Notes: generated by a model not told the origin, from the sequence alone. Positions 8,723 to 16,252 are shown, numbered from the stretch's first letter. The stretch is DNA of 64,000 nt from Hyphomicrobium sp. CS1GBMeth3 (GCF_900117455.1 NZ_FPHO01000002.1:62001-126000); one strand, 5' to 3'. Made by a program: numbers and translations.

Positions 8723-9303
8723 TGGCACGGGTTACGCTCCGCGGGCGCGGCTCCGATGGCCGGGTCGCGATCTGGACGGGTGAGGATGACGACCCGTTCA
8801 ACGATCCGCTCGATCATCTGAGCCGGGTGAAGTACCACTCGGAGCTTGGCTATCCGAAGGTCATCAGCGAGTGGACGGGTAACGTCAACTTCACGGCACG
8901 CACGAGTTGGAACCCTGGCGATGGTGGCGCGGTCAACGGCTGGCGGACGAGCGATAGCGTCCGGGTGGTGACGCACAACCTGTTCGCGCACGGCCTTTCG
9001 GGGCAGCCGTGGGTGCTCGGTTCAGTGAACATCGGCGGCGTCGATGTCGCCTTTACCGGCAGCGTCCCGGTGCAAATGGGTGTTCGCTCGTCGAGCAGCA
9101 GCGGAGCGCCATCTGGCGACGGCAAGAACCCATGGGCGCGGTGGGTCACGCTCGGAGCTGATGGGACCAATGTTGCCCTGTTCGAATATTGCGTTGTGGG
9201 GCGGTGGGCGAGCGGTGGCAACGCGAATGCCTCCGGCATCTACATGCCTGCCATCACGTTGCCCGTCACGGTGTGGGTAACCGACGAGATCCTGTCCACA
9301 TGA
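8722..9303 (+). CDS. Minor tail protein of unknown function, 193 aa
   Basis: Starts on the last base of the hub gene stop. The product is Gly-, Ser- and Thr-rich with alternating beta-strand patterns and a Ser run (VRSSSSSGAPSG), features of exposed tail or fibre-associated proteins. No family recognised. It is coupled by a 4-base overlap to the next small gene, and both probably belong to the tail-tip/fibre block. Confidence 0.5.
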   Translation: MARVTLRGRGSDGRVAIWTGEDDDPFNDPLDHLSRVKYHSELGYPKVISEWTGNVNFTARTSWNPGDGGAVNGWRTSDSVRVVTHNLFAHGLSGQPWVLGSVNIGGVDVAFTGSVPVQMGVRSSSSSGAPSGDGKNPWARWVTLGADGTNVALFEYCVVGRWASGGNANASGIYMPAITLPVTVWVTDEILST

Positions 9304-9578
9304 CTCAAACGATCCTCATGACGCCCGAGCGCGTTGTCTTCAACGCCGGCCAGTTTGACAGCGACCGTCGCTATTTGCGGGAGACGTCAGGGACGCATTT
9401 GACAACGCTACTCGCAGGTCCGAGCATCGCGTTTGCGGCGCGCTCGCAAGACACGTTTACGTACAATGTCGGATGGCGGTTCAAAGTCGGTGCCTACGAA
9501 GTGACGGGCGAGGATGATAGCGGGGATTATCCGCCGCCCTCCAGCATCACCAACACGCCAACGAACATCGTGCTCTAG
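9300..9578 (+). CDS. Small tail-associated protein, 92 aa
   Basis: The ATG at 9300 overlaps the preceding TGA (ATGA). The 92-residue product begins TQTILMTPERVVFNAGQ and has a beta-strand character (AFAARSQDTFTYNVGWRFKV). Longer starts upstream would run through the previous gene and are not preferred. Its TAG stop is followed without a gap by the ATG of the next gene. Function unknown; the position suggests a minor tail or fibre component. Confidence 0.5.
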   Translation: MTQTILMTPERVVFNAGQFDSDRRYLRETSGTHLTTLLAGPSIAFAARSQDTFTYNVGWRFKVGAYEVTGEDDSGDYPPPSSITNTPTNIVL

Positions 9579-10082
9579 ATGGGTCTTGAGGCCAACAGCG
9601 GGCGCTTCCGGATCACCAATGAGGATGGTGACCTGCGTCTCGACACCGACGACGGTCTATTTCACCGCGTTGGTCCCCTGATCACGGGGTCGCGCAGCTA
9701 CGCGTCGCAGAGTTCGCAGCCGAGCCGCATCAACCAGACCACGACGTCAGTGGTCGGCACCTGCCACCCCGACTGCACGCACGTCATCGGCTCCGTCTAC
9801 TTCACAGGCTCTAGCGGCGCGAACGCCATCGGCTACGAGCGCTGGACGACCTACCTCGGCGGCACGCTGATCTGGGCGCTGACGGGACCGAACCTATTCG
9901 CACCCCCGCCGGGCGGCATCTATCGCCACTACATCACGACCGTCGTCGCCTATCGCTTCTACATCGACGGGACTGACGTCGTCCTTGAAAAGCGCCTCGT
10001 GATGGAAGCGATGCGTGCGGGCAGCGCCACCATCGTCGCGCATCAGATCGCCTTCAACCTCAAGACCGGCCTCTTCACCTAA
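9579..10082 (+). CDS. Minor tail protein of unknown function, 167 aa
   Basis: The ATG directly follows the previous stop with zero spacing. The protein is beta-rich with Tyr/Trp positions (YERWTTYLGGTLIWALTGPN, FYIDGTDVVLEKRLVME) and resembles a carbohydrate-binding-like or fibre-attachment domain in general texture only. I do not recognise a family. It lies immediately before the long fibre gene, so a tail-fibre connector is one possibility. Confidence 0.5.
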   Translation: MGLEANSGRFRITNEDGDLRLDTDDGLFHRVGPLITGSRSYASQSSQPSRINQTTTSVVGTCHPDCTHVIGSVYFTGSSGANAIGYERWTTYLGGTLIWALTGPNLFAPPPGGIYRHYITTVVAYRFYIDGTDVVLEKRLVMEAMRAGSATIVAHQIAFNLKTGLFT

Positions 10083-10096
10083 CCTCGGGAACACCG

Positions 10097-12031
10097 ATGA
10101 GCAGCTATCTCCTGCCTTATAGCGCGGGCACGATCTCGCTTGAGAACGGCTCAAAGGTCGTGACGGGCGTCGGGACCGCGTTCGGGATTGCCGTCAAGCC
10201 GGGCGACCTCCTGCAGCTCGACGACGGCATTCTGCGCGCCATCGGTGCCGCTGAGATCACCAACACCGGCTTTGAGCTGATCGATGACTATGAGGGCGCA
10301 ACAGACAGTGGCGTCGCCTACAAAATTCACCGCGTCTCGCCGGGCTGGGGCGACGTCGCCAACCTCAATGCCCGCGTTTCCGAGCTGATCGAGGGCGTGC
10401 AGCGCGGCTACGCCATGACCTCGCTCTCGTCGGTTGAGATCGGCACGGGAGAACAGACGTTCATCGTCAATACGGCTCTCCCAATCGGTTCGGGGGCTCG
10501 GCTCAACATCTCATCGACGGTGCCCGGCGAAGAAGCATCGCACACGATGAACGGCGTCGTGAAATCGCTCGTCGGGCAGACGCTGATTGTCGACGTGGTG
10601 TTCGCGACAGGCACCGGCCAGACGCGCGCGAGCTGGAACATCAACATCTCCGGTCTCGTCGGTGACGTGACGCCAGAAGCCGAAGCGGCGCGGGATGCCG
10701 CCATCGAAGCCAAGGACGATGCGGAGGCGGCTGCTTCGGCGGCATCTGCCAGTGCCGGGGCAGCCTCGCTGTCGGCCGATGCTGCAGCGGACAGCCAGGG
10801 GGACGCCGAGAGCGCGGCCACGGCCGCGGCGGGCGTGCAGACGGCGCTGCAGTCGTATCTGCTGACGCCGAAAGCCGCAGATCCTACGGTGGACGATAAC
10901 GGCAACGCGCTGCAGGTCGGCACCCGCTATTACAACACCACGACAGAAAGTGAACGCATCTACAAGACCGGCGGCACCTGGGACAACTACACGGGCGCCG
11001 ACGGTATGGCGGCGCTGCTCGACGACACGGCGCCGAAGCTTGGCGGCGATCTGGACCTCAATGGCTTCGATGTTCCCGGCCTCGCGAAGGGCGCCGGATC
11101 GTCGGTCGCCGGTAACATTGCGACGTTTGCGGATGCCAGCGGCGAAGCGCTCGGCGACAGCGGCGTCAGGATACTCGACGAGGACGATTTCGCCTCGGAC
11201 AGCGCGACGGCTGTTCCGACGCAGCAGAGCACGAAGAAGTATATCTCGGATGTGCTCGCGGCCGGCGACTATGCGGCGCTTAAGGGCGGCATCAACTGCG
11301 CCGCCAACCCGGACTATCCGGCAGCAAATGCCGGCGACACGTACCGTGTGACAGGGGCGGGGCGGATCGGCGGTGCGGCCGGCCCTCTCGTCCAGGCTGG
11401 GGACGCGATCCAGTGCTTTGTGGACGAATCCGCGAGCGGCAACCACGCCGCTGTCGGCGCGAACTGGCTCATCCTGCAGGCCAACGTCGACCTTGCCACG
11501 GATGCCGCGCCGGGCATCGTCGAGCTTGCGACGAACTCGGAGGCGCAGGCGAAGACAGACACCGCGCGCGCTATCACGCCGGCCAATTTAGCGGCGCTCG
11601 GCGCGACGGAAGCGTTCTCTGGCATCGTCGAGTTAGCTACTGCGGCAGAGACCGCAGCGGGCACCGACAGCGTTCGTGCCGTGCATCCAGCCGGCGCAGC
11701 AGTCGTCTATACGCCCAAAACGCGGCAGGTCAATCCGCAGACGGGCACGACGTACACCTTCGTGCTGGCGGACGCCGGGAAGCTATGCACGTTCTCGAAC
11801 GCAGGAGCCATCACGGTCACGGTGCCACCAAACAGCAGCGTGGCGTTCCCGGTCGGCACACAGATTGACATCGCGCAATTGGGCGCGGGCCAAGTGACCC
11901 TGGCTCAAGGCTCTGGCGTGACGATCAACAGCGAGGTCGCCCAGAAGAAATTGGCCACGCAGTATTCCGGAGGAACGCTGGTCAAGACCGGGACCGATAC
12001 GTGGTTGTTGGTCGGGAGCCTTGCAGCATGA
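10097..12031 (+). CDS. Tail fibre protein
   Basis: 644 residues. Layout: an N-terminal domain (SYLLPYSAGTISLENGSKVV, typical of fibre attachment domains); an Ala/Asp/Glu-rich collagen-like or coiled-coil stretch around 190-250 (DAEAAASAASASAGAASLSA); a GTRYYNTTTESERIYKTGGT segment seen in many fibre and structural proteins; two copies of an (A/S)PGIVELAT-type repeat near 470-520; and a C-terminal beta-helix-like part (AGAITVTVPPNSSVAFPVGT). This domain mix is characteristic of phage side or central fibres that contact the cell surface. Its stop overlaps the next start. Confidence 0.8.
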   Translation: MSSYLLPYSAGTISLENGSKVVTGVGTAFGIAVKPGDLLQLDDGILRAIGAAEITNTGFELIDDYEGATDSGVAYKIHRVSPGWGDVANLNARVSELIEGVQRGYAMTSLSSVEIGTGEQTFIVNTALPIGSGARLNISSTVPGEEASHTMNGVVKSLVGQTLIVDVVFATGTGQTRASWNINISGLVGDVTPEAEAARDAAIEAKDDAEAAASAASASAGAASLSADAAADSQGDAESAATAAAGVQTALQSYLLTPKAADPTVDDNGNALQVGTRYYNTTTESERIYKTGGTWDNYTGADGMAALLDDTAPKLGGDLDLNGFDVPGLAKGAGSSVAGNIATFADASGEALGDSGVRILDEDDFASDSATAVPTQQSTKKYISDVLAAGDYAALKGGINCAANPDYPAANAGDTYRVTGAGRIGGAAGPLVQAGDAIQCFVDESASGNHAAVGANWLILQANVDLATDAAPGIVELATNSEAQAKTDTARAITPANLAALGATEAFSGIVELATAAETAAGTDSVRAVHPAGAAVVYTPKTRQVNPQTGTTYTFVLADAGKLCTFSNAGAITVTVPPNSSVAFPVGTQIDIAQLGAGQVTLAQGSGVTINSEVAQKKLATQYSGGTLVKTGTDTWLLVGSLAA

Positions 12032-12696
12032 GCCGGTTTGGTCTTGGTATGACCTCACGGTATGGTCCGGCGCGGCTGATCTTCCTCGATCAGTATTTCT
12101 CGACTGTTACGGCGGCAAGTTGGAACACGGGCGCCATCAACCTCGGGCAGGCTCGAGGTCGCAGCCTTGTTGCCGTCGGGCTATCTGCCGCCTCTGGAAC
12201 GTCTACGCCAACGGTAAACTCGATCACTATCGGGGGCGTCGCGGCCACGCTGATCGAAACCGCAGCCATTGCGACGCAATATCGGACTTGGCTCTACGTT
12301 GCCGAGGTGCCGGCCGAAAGCGGGGCGATTGCCGTCACAATGGCGGGGAACGTTGATCAGTGCTTCGTGGCAGCCGTCTATCGCCTGAACAATCTTGCTA
12401 GCCTGACCCCATTTCATACGAATAACGCTGGCGTGACCTCTGGGGTCGCATCCCTGTCTCTCAACGTGCCGGCTAGAGGAATTGCCCTTGCGGCCGGCAT
12501 TGGCCGTATCTCCGGAGCGTACTACGCCATCGCGGCCGGTGACGAGGGTATGGCTGCCGAGACCGGACGAACGGTTTCGGTGAACAATAGTGGCTCCAAC
12601 TTCCTGTGGACCGGGCTCATCGAACGCGATGAAGATCACATCGTCACGGCCGGCAGCGCAACTCAGCGTATGATGACGGCCGCGAGTTGGGCCTAG
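12028..12696 (+). CDS. Probable fibre-associated / receptor-binding protein, 222 aa
   Basis: ATG at 12028 overlaps the stop of the fibre gene (ATGA). The protein is beta-rich (VNSITIGGVAATLIETAAIA, then alternating strands and AGSATQRMMTAASWA at the end), like jelly-roll or lectin-like tail tip proteins. No catalytic motif. A protein encoded last in the tail block after the fibre is often the receptor-binding tip or a fibre chaperone; neither can be shown here. The TAG stop shares the four bases CTAG with the stop of the convergent methyltransferase gene. Confidence 0.5.
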   Translation: MSRFGLGMTSRYGPARLIFLDQYFSTVTAASWNTGAINLGQARGRSLVAVGLSAASGTSTPTVNSITIGGVAATLIETAAIATQYRTWLYVAEVPAESGAIAVTMAGNVDQCFVAAVYRLNNLASLTPFHTNNAGVTSGVASLSLNVPARGIALAAGIGRISGAYYAIAAGDEGMAAETGRTVSVNNSGSNFLWTGLIERDEDHIVTAGSATQRMMTAASWA

Positions 12697-13400
12697 ACAT
12701 CGACGCGGCGGACGACGAACAGCCAAATCGAATGCCCGCTTGGCTTCGTGAAGGGCGGGATGAGCACCTCGGTCGCAGCGTATCGTCCCTTGCCCCATTG
12801 CAGGATCAGGTAGGGCAGCACGTCCGGATCGGCGCCAAAAGGATCAAGCTCATTGGAGTGGCCAGCGGTATGCTCCGAGGTGTGCTCGATGATGACGCAG
12901 CCGCCCGGCGCGAGCTGGTCGACCCACGTGTTGAGCGCCTTTTCCGGGTCGTAGGCGTGGTCGTGGGAGTTCGTGTAAACGAAGTCAAAGCGGCCCTCCC
13001 ACTCAGCGCGCGGCTCGTGAAAGTCCCACTGAACCGTGCGTGGAAATTGATCTGCGGTATCGGAGATCTCGGTACCGATCATCTCCGCGCCTAGGTGGTC
13101 GGCGAACCACTGTTGCTCGAGGCCGCGCCGCGTGCCGTGGCACAGGCCACGAACCGGCATCTTTGAGGAGTTGCGCAGGTAGCTGCTGATGAATCGGATC
13201 GTGTCTTCATCGGCAAAGACCCAATCGAGCTTGCGCTTGTTGCCGGCGATCTGGACCTCGCGATAGCGGTCGAGATCGAAGGTTCCGTCGGGCTTTCGGT
13301 ACGTGTAGAGCGAAACGGAGCGGCTGGGCTGCCGGGGCGCGACGAGGCGCTTGATTGCCTTCTTGAGCCTGACCGGAACCAAGGCCTTGAGCGGCTGCAT
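12693..13400 (-). CDS. Class I SAM-dependent methyltransferase, prophage moron
   Basis: 235 residues on the strand opposite to the whole tail/lysis block. The start chosen is the ATG at 13400 (MQPLKALVPVRLKKAIKRLV); a longer version would extend into the spacer. The N-terminus is basic and amphipathic. A Rossmann methyltransferase core follows: RGLCHGTRRGLEQQWFADHL, MIGTEISDTA (an acidic ribose-binding end), FDFVYTNSHDHA and an APGGCVIIEHT strand. It resembles methyltransferases found with glycosyltransferases in surface-polysaccharide loci. Its place in the prophage suggests a lysogenic-conversion gene, perhaps altering host surface sugars; this is inference. Confidence 0.7.
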   Translation of the reverse strand: MQPLKALVPVRLKKAIKRLVAPRQPSRSVSLYTYRKPDGTFDLDRYREVQIAGNKRKLDWVFADEDTIRFISSYLRNSSKMPVRGLCHGTRRGLEQQWFADHLGAEMIGTEISDTADQFPRTVQWDFHEPRAEWEGRFDFVYTNSHDHAYDPEKALNTWVDQLAPGGCVIIEHTSEHTAGHSNELDPFGADPDVLPYLILQWGKGRYAATEVLIPPFTKPSGHSIWLFVVRRVDV

Positions 13401-13490
13401 CGTGCGTCCTCGTGTTGGAGCGTTCGTATACGGAAACATTAGGTGCAGTAGGCGGACAGTAGCAATGCTGTTCTCCACACATTTCTGTCA

Positions 13491-13520
13491 GGGCTGGCAT
13501 CTCGCCGGCCCTTTTTCTTT
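13491..13520 (+). terminator. Rho-independent terminator before the lysis module
   Basis: GGGCTGGC (13491-13498) pairs with GCCGGCCC (13504-13511) across a 5-base loop, with one G-U pair, followed by TTTTTCTTT. It lies 10 bases before the endolysin start, and the ribosome-binding site GGGGG comes directly after the T-run. It would stop plus-strand transcripts coming from the tail genes. Confidence 0.75.
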
Positions 13521-13530
13521 GGGGGTGACG

Positions 13531-14217
13531 ATGGCTCTGAACGAGCGAAGTCTCAAAAACCTGCAGGGGGTGCATCCTGACCTCGTGCGGGTGGTGAAGC
13601 TGGCCGCCGAGCGCGAGCCCTTCATCGTAACGGAGGGCGTGCGTACGATCGAGCGGCAGAAGCAGCTCAAGGCGGCGGGCAAGAGCTGGACGCTCAATTC
13701 CCGGCACCTCAACGGCCACGCGATCGATGTCGTCGACCCCGACGGGAAATACGACATCCCTGACATGGATCACATCGCGGTGGTCATGAAAGGCGCCGCG
13801 GCCGAGCTCGGCGTGCCGATCACCTGGGGCGGAGATTGGAAATCCCGCGACACGCCCCATTTCGAGCTCGACTGGAAGGCGTATCCCGAGACCGGAATGA
13901 GCTTCGTCTCGCGGATCAAGGAAACCGCCGTCGACGTCGCCACGTCGAAGCCGGGCGTCGTCACGACGGGCGTTGGTGTCGGCGCTGGCATTGCCGAGAA
14001 CGCAGACAAGATCCCGGCTCCGCCCGACCTCACGTCTTTCACTGCGTGGAAGGTTTTCAGTCAGACCGCCATCGATCTCGGCTCGTGGGTCTGGGGCAAT
14101 CCCACCATCGTCGTCATGATCGGTGGCTGGATTGCCGGCACGCTCTATTGGCCGAAGATCAAGGCAACAATCGGTGGAGCCGTCGATGCCATCGCAGAGA
14201 AGCGGAGGGCGGCATGA
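13531..14217 (+). CDS. M15-family endolysin (L-alanyl-D-glutamate/D-Ala-D-Ala peptidase type)
   Basis: 228 residues from the ATG at 13531, with GGGGG six bases upstream; a GTG at 13525 is a less likely alternative. Residues ~1-130 form an M15C peptidase: EGVRTIERQKQL, then SRHLNGHAIDVVDPDG (zinc ligands His and Asp) and GGDWKSRDTPHFELDWKA (third ligand His and catalytic Asp/Glu region). A linker follows, then a hydrophobic segment near 190-205 (TIVVMIGGWIAGTLYW), which could anchor the enzyme in the inner membrane. It cuts peptide cross-bridges at lysis. It opens the lysis module and overlaps the next gene by 4 bases. Confidence 0.88.
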   Translation: MALNERSLKNLQGVHPDLVRVVKLAAEREPFIVTEGVRTIERQKQLKAAGKSWTLNSRHLNGHAIDVVDPDGKYDIPDMDHIAVVMKGAAAELGVPITWGGDWKSRDTPHFELDWKAYPETGMSFVSRIKETAVDVATSKPGVVTTGVGVGAGIAENADKIPAPPDLTSFTAWKVFSQTAIDLGSWVWGNPTIVVMIGGWIAGTLYWPKIKATIGGAVDAIAEKRRAA

Positions 14218-14465
14218 TCGGCAGCATCGTTGCCTGGCTCGTCGCGCGCCTGATCCCCATCGGGGCAGGGGCGGCGGCCGTCTTGGCGTTGGTTGTGTGG
14301 GACTACGTGCGTATCGAAAGGGCTGAGCAGCGCGGCGAGGATCGCGCGCACGTTGAAACGGAGCGCAACAATGCAAAAGTTCAAGAGCTGGGCCGTCGTG
14401 GCTCTGATAATGACGGTAAGCCCGTTCCTGGCAGCGTGCGAGACCCTGGGTATCGCGACGGCTGA
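14214..14465 (+). CDS. Inner-membrane spanin (Rz-like)
   Basis: 83 residues, ATG at 14214 overlapping the endolysin stop (ATGA). One N-terminal membrane segment (MIGSIVAWLVARLIPIGAGA and beyond, to about residue 30) is followed by a charged helical stretch (VRIERAEQRGEDRAHVETER). The end has a Gly/Asp-rich PGSVRDPGYRDG, as seen in short i-spanin-like proteins of rhizobial phages. A lipoprotein is encoded in another frame inside and past its 3' end, the classic Rz/Rz1 arrangement. It would span the periplasm with its partner and fuse the two membranes at the last step of lysis. Confidence 0.7.
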   Translation: MIGSIVAWLVARLIPIGAGAAAVLALVVWDYVRIERAEQRGEDRAHVETERNNAKVQELGRRGSDNDGKPVPGSVRDPGYRDG

Positions 14466-14667
14466 GAAGAAAGCGTCCGTCAGCGCGGCCTCGGTGCTGC
14501 GCAACGTGCCCGAAGTCGAGAACAGCCCCGACGCGCCGTGCTGGCAGCAACGCCAGATCGCCAAGCAGCGGGCCTATATTCATAGCGTCACGAAGGGCAA
14601 GCCGAAGCGATATCACGCCGATTGCACGGACGAGCCGCCCACCAAGCCTACACCGAAGACGTCGTGA
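14371..14667 (+). CDS. Outer-membrane spanin lipoprotein (Rz1-like), nested in Rz
   Basis: 98 residues in the +1 frame relative to the Rz-like gene, starting at an ATG inside it. The N-terminus is a lipoprotein signal: basic MQKFK, hydrophobic core, then a lipobox SPFLAAC with the acceptor Cys at residue 23. The mature part is Pro- and Ser-containing and ends EPPTKPTPKTS. It extends about 200 bases beyond the Rz-like stop, so the pair overlaps rather than being fully embedded. Lipobox, frame and position support an o-spanin that binds the Rz-like protein in the periplasm. Confidence 0.72.
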   Translation: MQKFKSWAVVALIMTVSPFLAACETLGIATAEKKASVSAASVLRNVPEVENSPDAPCWQQRQIAKQRAYIHSVTKGKPKRYHADCTDEPPTKPTPKTS

Positions 14668-14691
14668 GGCTGGCCATGGGGAACCACGCCT

Positions 14692-15099
14692 ATGTTCGAT
14701 CAGAGCCCGAATGGCCAGCACAGTTGGCGCATGCCCTCGCCGGGCGAAATCCTGCTTCGCATCGAGAGCCGCCTCGGCGGCCTCGAGACGGGGCAGGCCA
14801 TGACGCTCGACGCGGTGAAGGAGGGCTCCCGCAAGATGGATCACGCCCACGCCCGCATCACGGACCTCAAGGGGAGGGTGGAGCGCCTGGAACAGTCCGC
14901 CTCTACGACGCAGCCGTCGGGCCAGCCGCCTATGGGCACGGCGGGTTTGCTCAGCGGCCTCACGTCGTTGCTGACGGCCCTGGCAGCGGTGTTGCCGCCT
15001 CTCGGCACGCTGGCGGTGCTGATCATCTGGTTGGTGGCGGCTCTGACGGCGGGTCTCAACGCCGAGACGGTGCGGGGCTTGATTGGCCTGACACCGTAA
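14692..15099 (+). CDS. Coiled-coil plus hydrophobic hairpin protein, holin candidate (DUF1515-like)
   Basis: 135 residues. The N-terminal half is helical and amphipathic (PSPGEILLRIESRLGGLETG, then KMDHAHARITDLKGRVERLE), resembling DUF1515 and XhlA-type proteins. A Thr/Gln/Pro linker follows, then two closely spaced hydrophobic segments (GLLSGLTSLLTALAAVLPPL and GTLAVLIIWLVAALTAGL). Placement next to endolysin and spanins, and the hairpin topology, make it the holin candidate of this module. No other small membrane protein of the module is visible. The identity is an inference; it could instead be an antiholin or accessory lysis protein. Confidence 0.5.
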   Translation: MFDQSPNGQHSWRMPSPGEILLRIESRLGGLETGQAMTLDAVKEGSRKMDHAHARITDLKGRVERLEQSASTTQPSGQPPMGTAGLLSGLTSLLTALAAVLPPLGTLAVLIIWLVAALTAGLNAETVRGLIGLTP

Positions 15100-15380
15100 A
15101 GCTCGGGCTCATCGCTGCCTGTTCGCTCGCCACCGGTGCCGCCCTGGCTCTGATCCTCTTCCCGACGGGATAGCGCGCCCGCGACCGCACCGCGGTTGAA
15201 GCGCTTGTCGCCCCCGCTGCCGTTCCGACCGCCCCCGGGACGGTGGCGGGGGCGGTATTGCGTCTGAGCCCCTTTGTCCCCGATGGACAAAACAGGTTGC
15301 GGAGACGTGTAGCATCCTCACTCTGGCGCACTTGGACGGCTCCAAAACGCTCGTAAAATCATTCACTTCACTACCGCCCT
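15100..15380. other. Prophage right-end spacer with a long GC-rich hairpin
   Basis: About 280 bases after the last phage gene with no convincing gene. A strong inverted repeat sits at 15209-15254: 15-base arms CGCCCCCGCTGCCGT and ACGGTGGCGGGGGCG with two mismatches. There is no T-run, so it may be a factor-dependent stop or a structural element near the attachment site. A short hydrophobic frame at 15114-15173 has no credible start codon. Confidence 0.5.
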
Positions 15381-15438
15381 TTACCTTGAGGTGGTAGCGG
15401 GGCAACCCGTGGAAGTTCGAGTCTTCTCGACCGCACCA
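15381..15438 (+). other. Prophage attachment site: 3' part of tRNA-Leu(GAG)
   Basis: This stretch folds as the 3' two thirds of a class II tRNA: anticodon arm TTACC-TTGAGGT-GGTAG (anticodon GAG), a short variable arm, T-arm GGAAG-TTCGAGT-CTTCT, then acceptor CGACCGC, A and CCA. The expected 5' half (GCGGTCG, D-arm with GGTAGAC) is absent; the sequence before it is unrelated. A tRNA 3' end without a 5' half at the end of a prophage is the classic mark of integration into a tRNA gene, which stays intact at the other end. The intact copy would be left of the window. Confidence 0.75.
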
Positions 15439-15636
15439 TATTGATGTCGATGGCGAGGCCGCATGGCGGCTCGTCTCCTGCTCAAGCTTCTCGATCGAGC
15501 GCTTGGCTGTGCAGGCCCACATGCGAGGCGGGCTAACCGGTTTTTTACCGTCGTGGGTTGCCGCAAGCGGGCGTCAACCATTCCTATATAGGCGCAGAGC
15601 TAGCCTGACGGCCGTTCGACGGGGCGTCTGGACTTC
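15439..15636. other. Spacer between prophage end and TadE-like genes
   Basis: Nearly 200 bases of presumed chromosomal flank. It probably holds the promoter for the TadE-like pair. I see no clear promoter match, gene or repeat; a TTTTTT run near 15541 lacks a paired stem. Confidence 0.4.
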
Positions 15637-16236
15637 ATGCGCAGCAGCAACTTATATCTTGCGGTCGTTCGCCGCCATGTACTTGGCATGGGCCGCCGGT
15701 TCCAAGCCGATGCGCGGGGTGCGACGGCGGTCGAGTTTGCGATCGTGGCTGCGCCTTTCTTCGTCCTGGTGCTCGGCATCATGACCATCGGCCTGCAGTT
15801 CATGACCTCGCATTTTCTCGAGCATGGCGTCGAGGCGGCCTCCCGGAAGATCAGGACAGGAGAGGTGCTCAAGGACGGGCTGACGCTCGGCGACTTCCGC
15901 CAAATGTTCTGCAGTGAAGCGGGGCGCCTGATTTCCTGCGACGAGCATCTGGTCATTCATATCAAGAGCAGCGAGACGTTTGCCGGGCTTTCACCGCTCA
16001 CGAGCTGCGTGACGGACGGGCAGCTCACGCCTGCCGAAGGCGACGATGGCGATGGTCTTGGCACCCGCACTGGCGGGGCGAGCCAGCGGGTCGTGGTCAG
16101 CGCCTGCTACCAATGGGACATGGGGCTCGTGCTCTGGCAGAAAATCTGGAACCTGCTCTCTCCGACGCCGACCGCGCAGGGCAGGCCCGTGCTTTCGGCC
16201 GTCGCGGCGTTCCAGTCCGAACCCTACCCGGAATGA
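15637..16236 (+). CDS. TadE-like pilus assembly protein
   Basis: 199 residues. After a basic N-terminus comes the diagnostic TadE segment: RFQADARGATAVEFAIVAAP, with the G-A-T-A-V-E-F motif leading into one transmembrane helix. The rest is a predicted periplasmic domain with four Cys (FCSEAGRLISCDE, LTSCVTDG, VSACYQWD), likely disulfides. TadE/TadF are minor pseudopilins of the Flp/tight-adherence pilus. It is followed 16 bases later by a second TadE-like gene. No tadA-D or pilin gene lies nearby, so this is a detached pair. The start at 15637 is tentative; an ATG at 15688 is an alternative. Confidence 0.85.
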   Translation: MRSSNLYLAVVRRHVLGMGRRFQADARGATAVEFAIVAAPFFVLVLGIMTIGLQFMTSHFLEHGVEAASRKIRTGEVLKDGLTLGDFRQMFCSEAGRLISCDEHLVIHIKSSETFAGLSPLTSCVTDGQLTPAEGDDGDGLGTRTGGASQRVVVSACYQWDMGLVLWQKIWNLLSPTPTAQGRPVLSAVAAFQSEPYPE

Positions 16237-16252
16237 GCCCGAGGAGCCGATC

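Larger units (their letters stand above)
1..15438. mobile_element. Siphovirus-type prophage, right part (tail and lysis modules)
   Basis: A continuous run of phage genes on the plus strand, in the usual order head-tail joining, tail tube, tape measure, baseplate, fibre, lysis. The left end is cut by the window, so capsid, terminase, regulatory and integrase genes are not seen. The right end is placed at a truncated tRNA-Leu 3' end at 15381-15438, the kind of duplication left by integration into a tRNA gene. All reading frames in the visible part are open, so the tail and lysis modules look intact. Whether the element is inducible cannot be judged from this half. Confidence 0.9.

Noticed and set aside
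13207-14850. Long minus-strand open frame (547 codons) opposite the lysis module
   Set aside because: It overlaps the endolysin, spanins and the 5' part of the methyltransferase, and its composition is that of a shadow frame; no motif is seen.
15114-15173. Hydrophobic reading frame (LIAACSLATGAALALILF) after the holin candidate
   Set aside because: Looks membrane-like but no ATG, GTG or TTG start in frame at a plausible place; kept as a spacer.
1-15438. Whether the phage block is a gene transfer agent rather than a prophage
   Set aside because: Several tail proteins resemble GTA relatives, but nested spanins, a fibre block, an antisense moron and a tRNA attachment site fit a prophage better.
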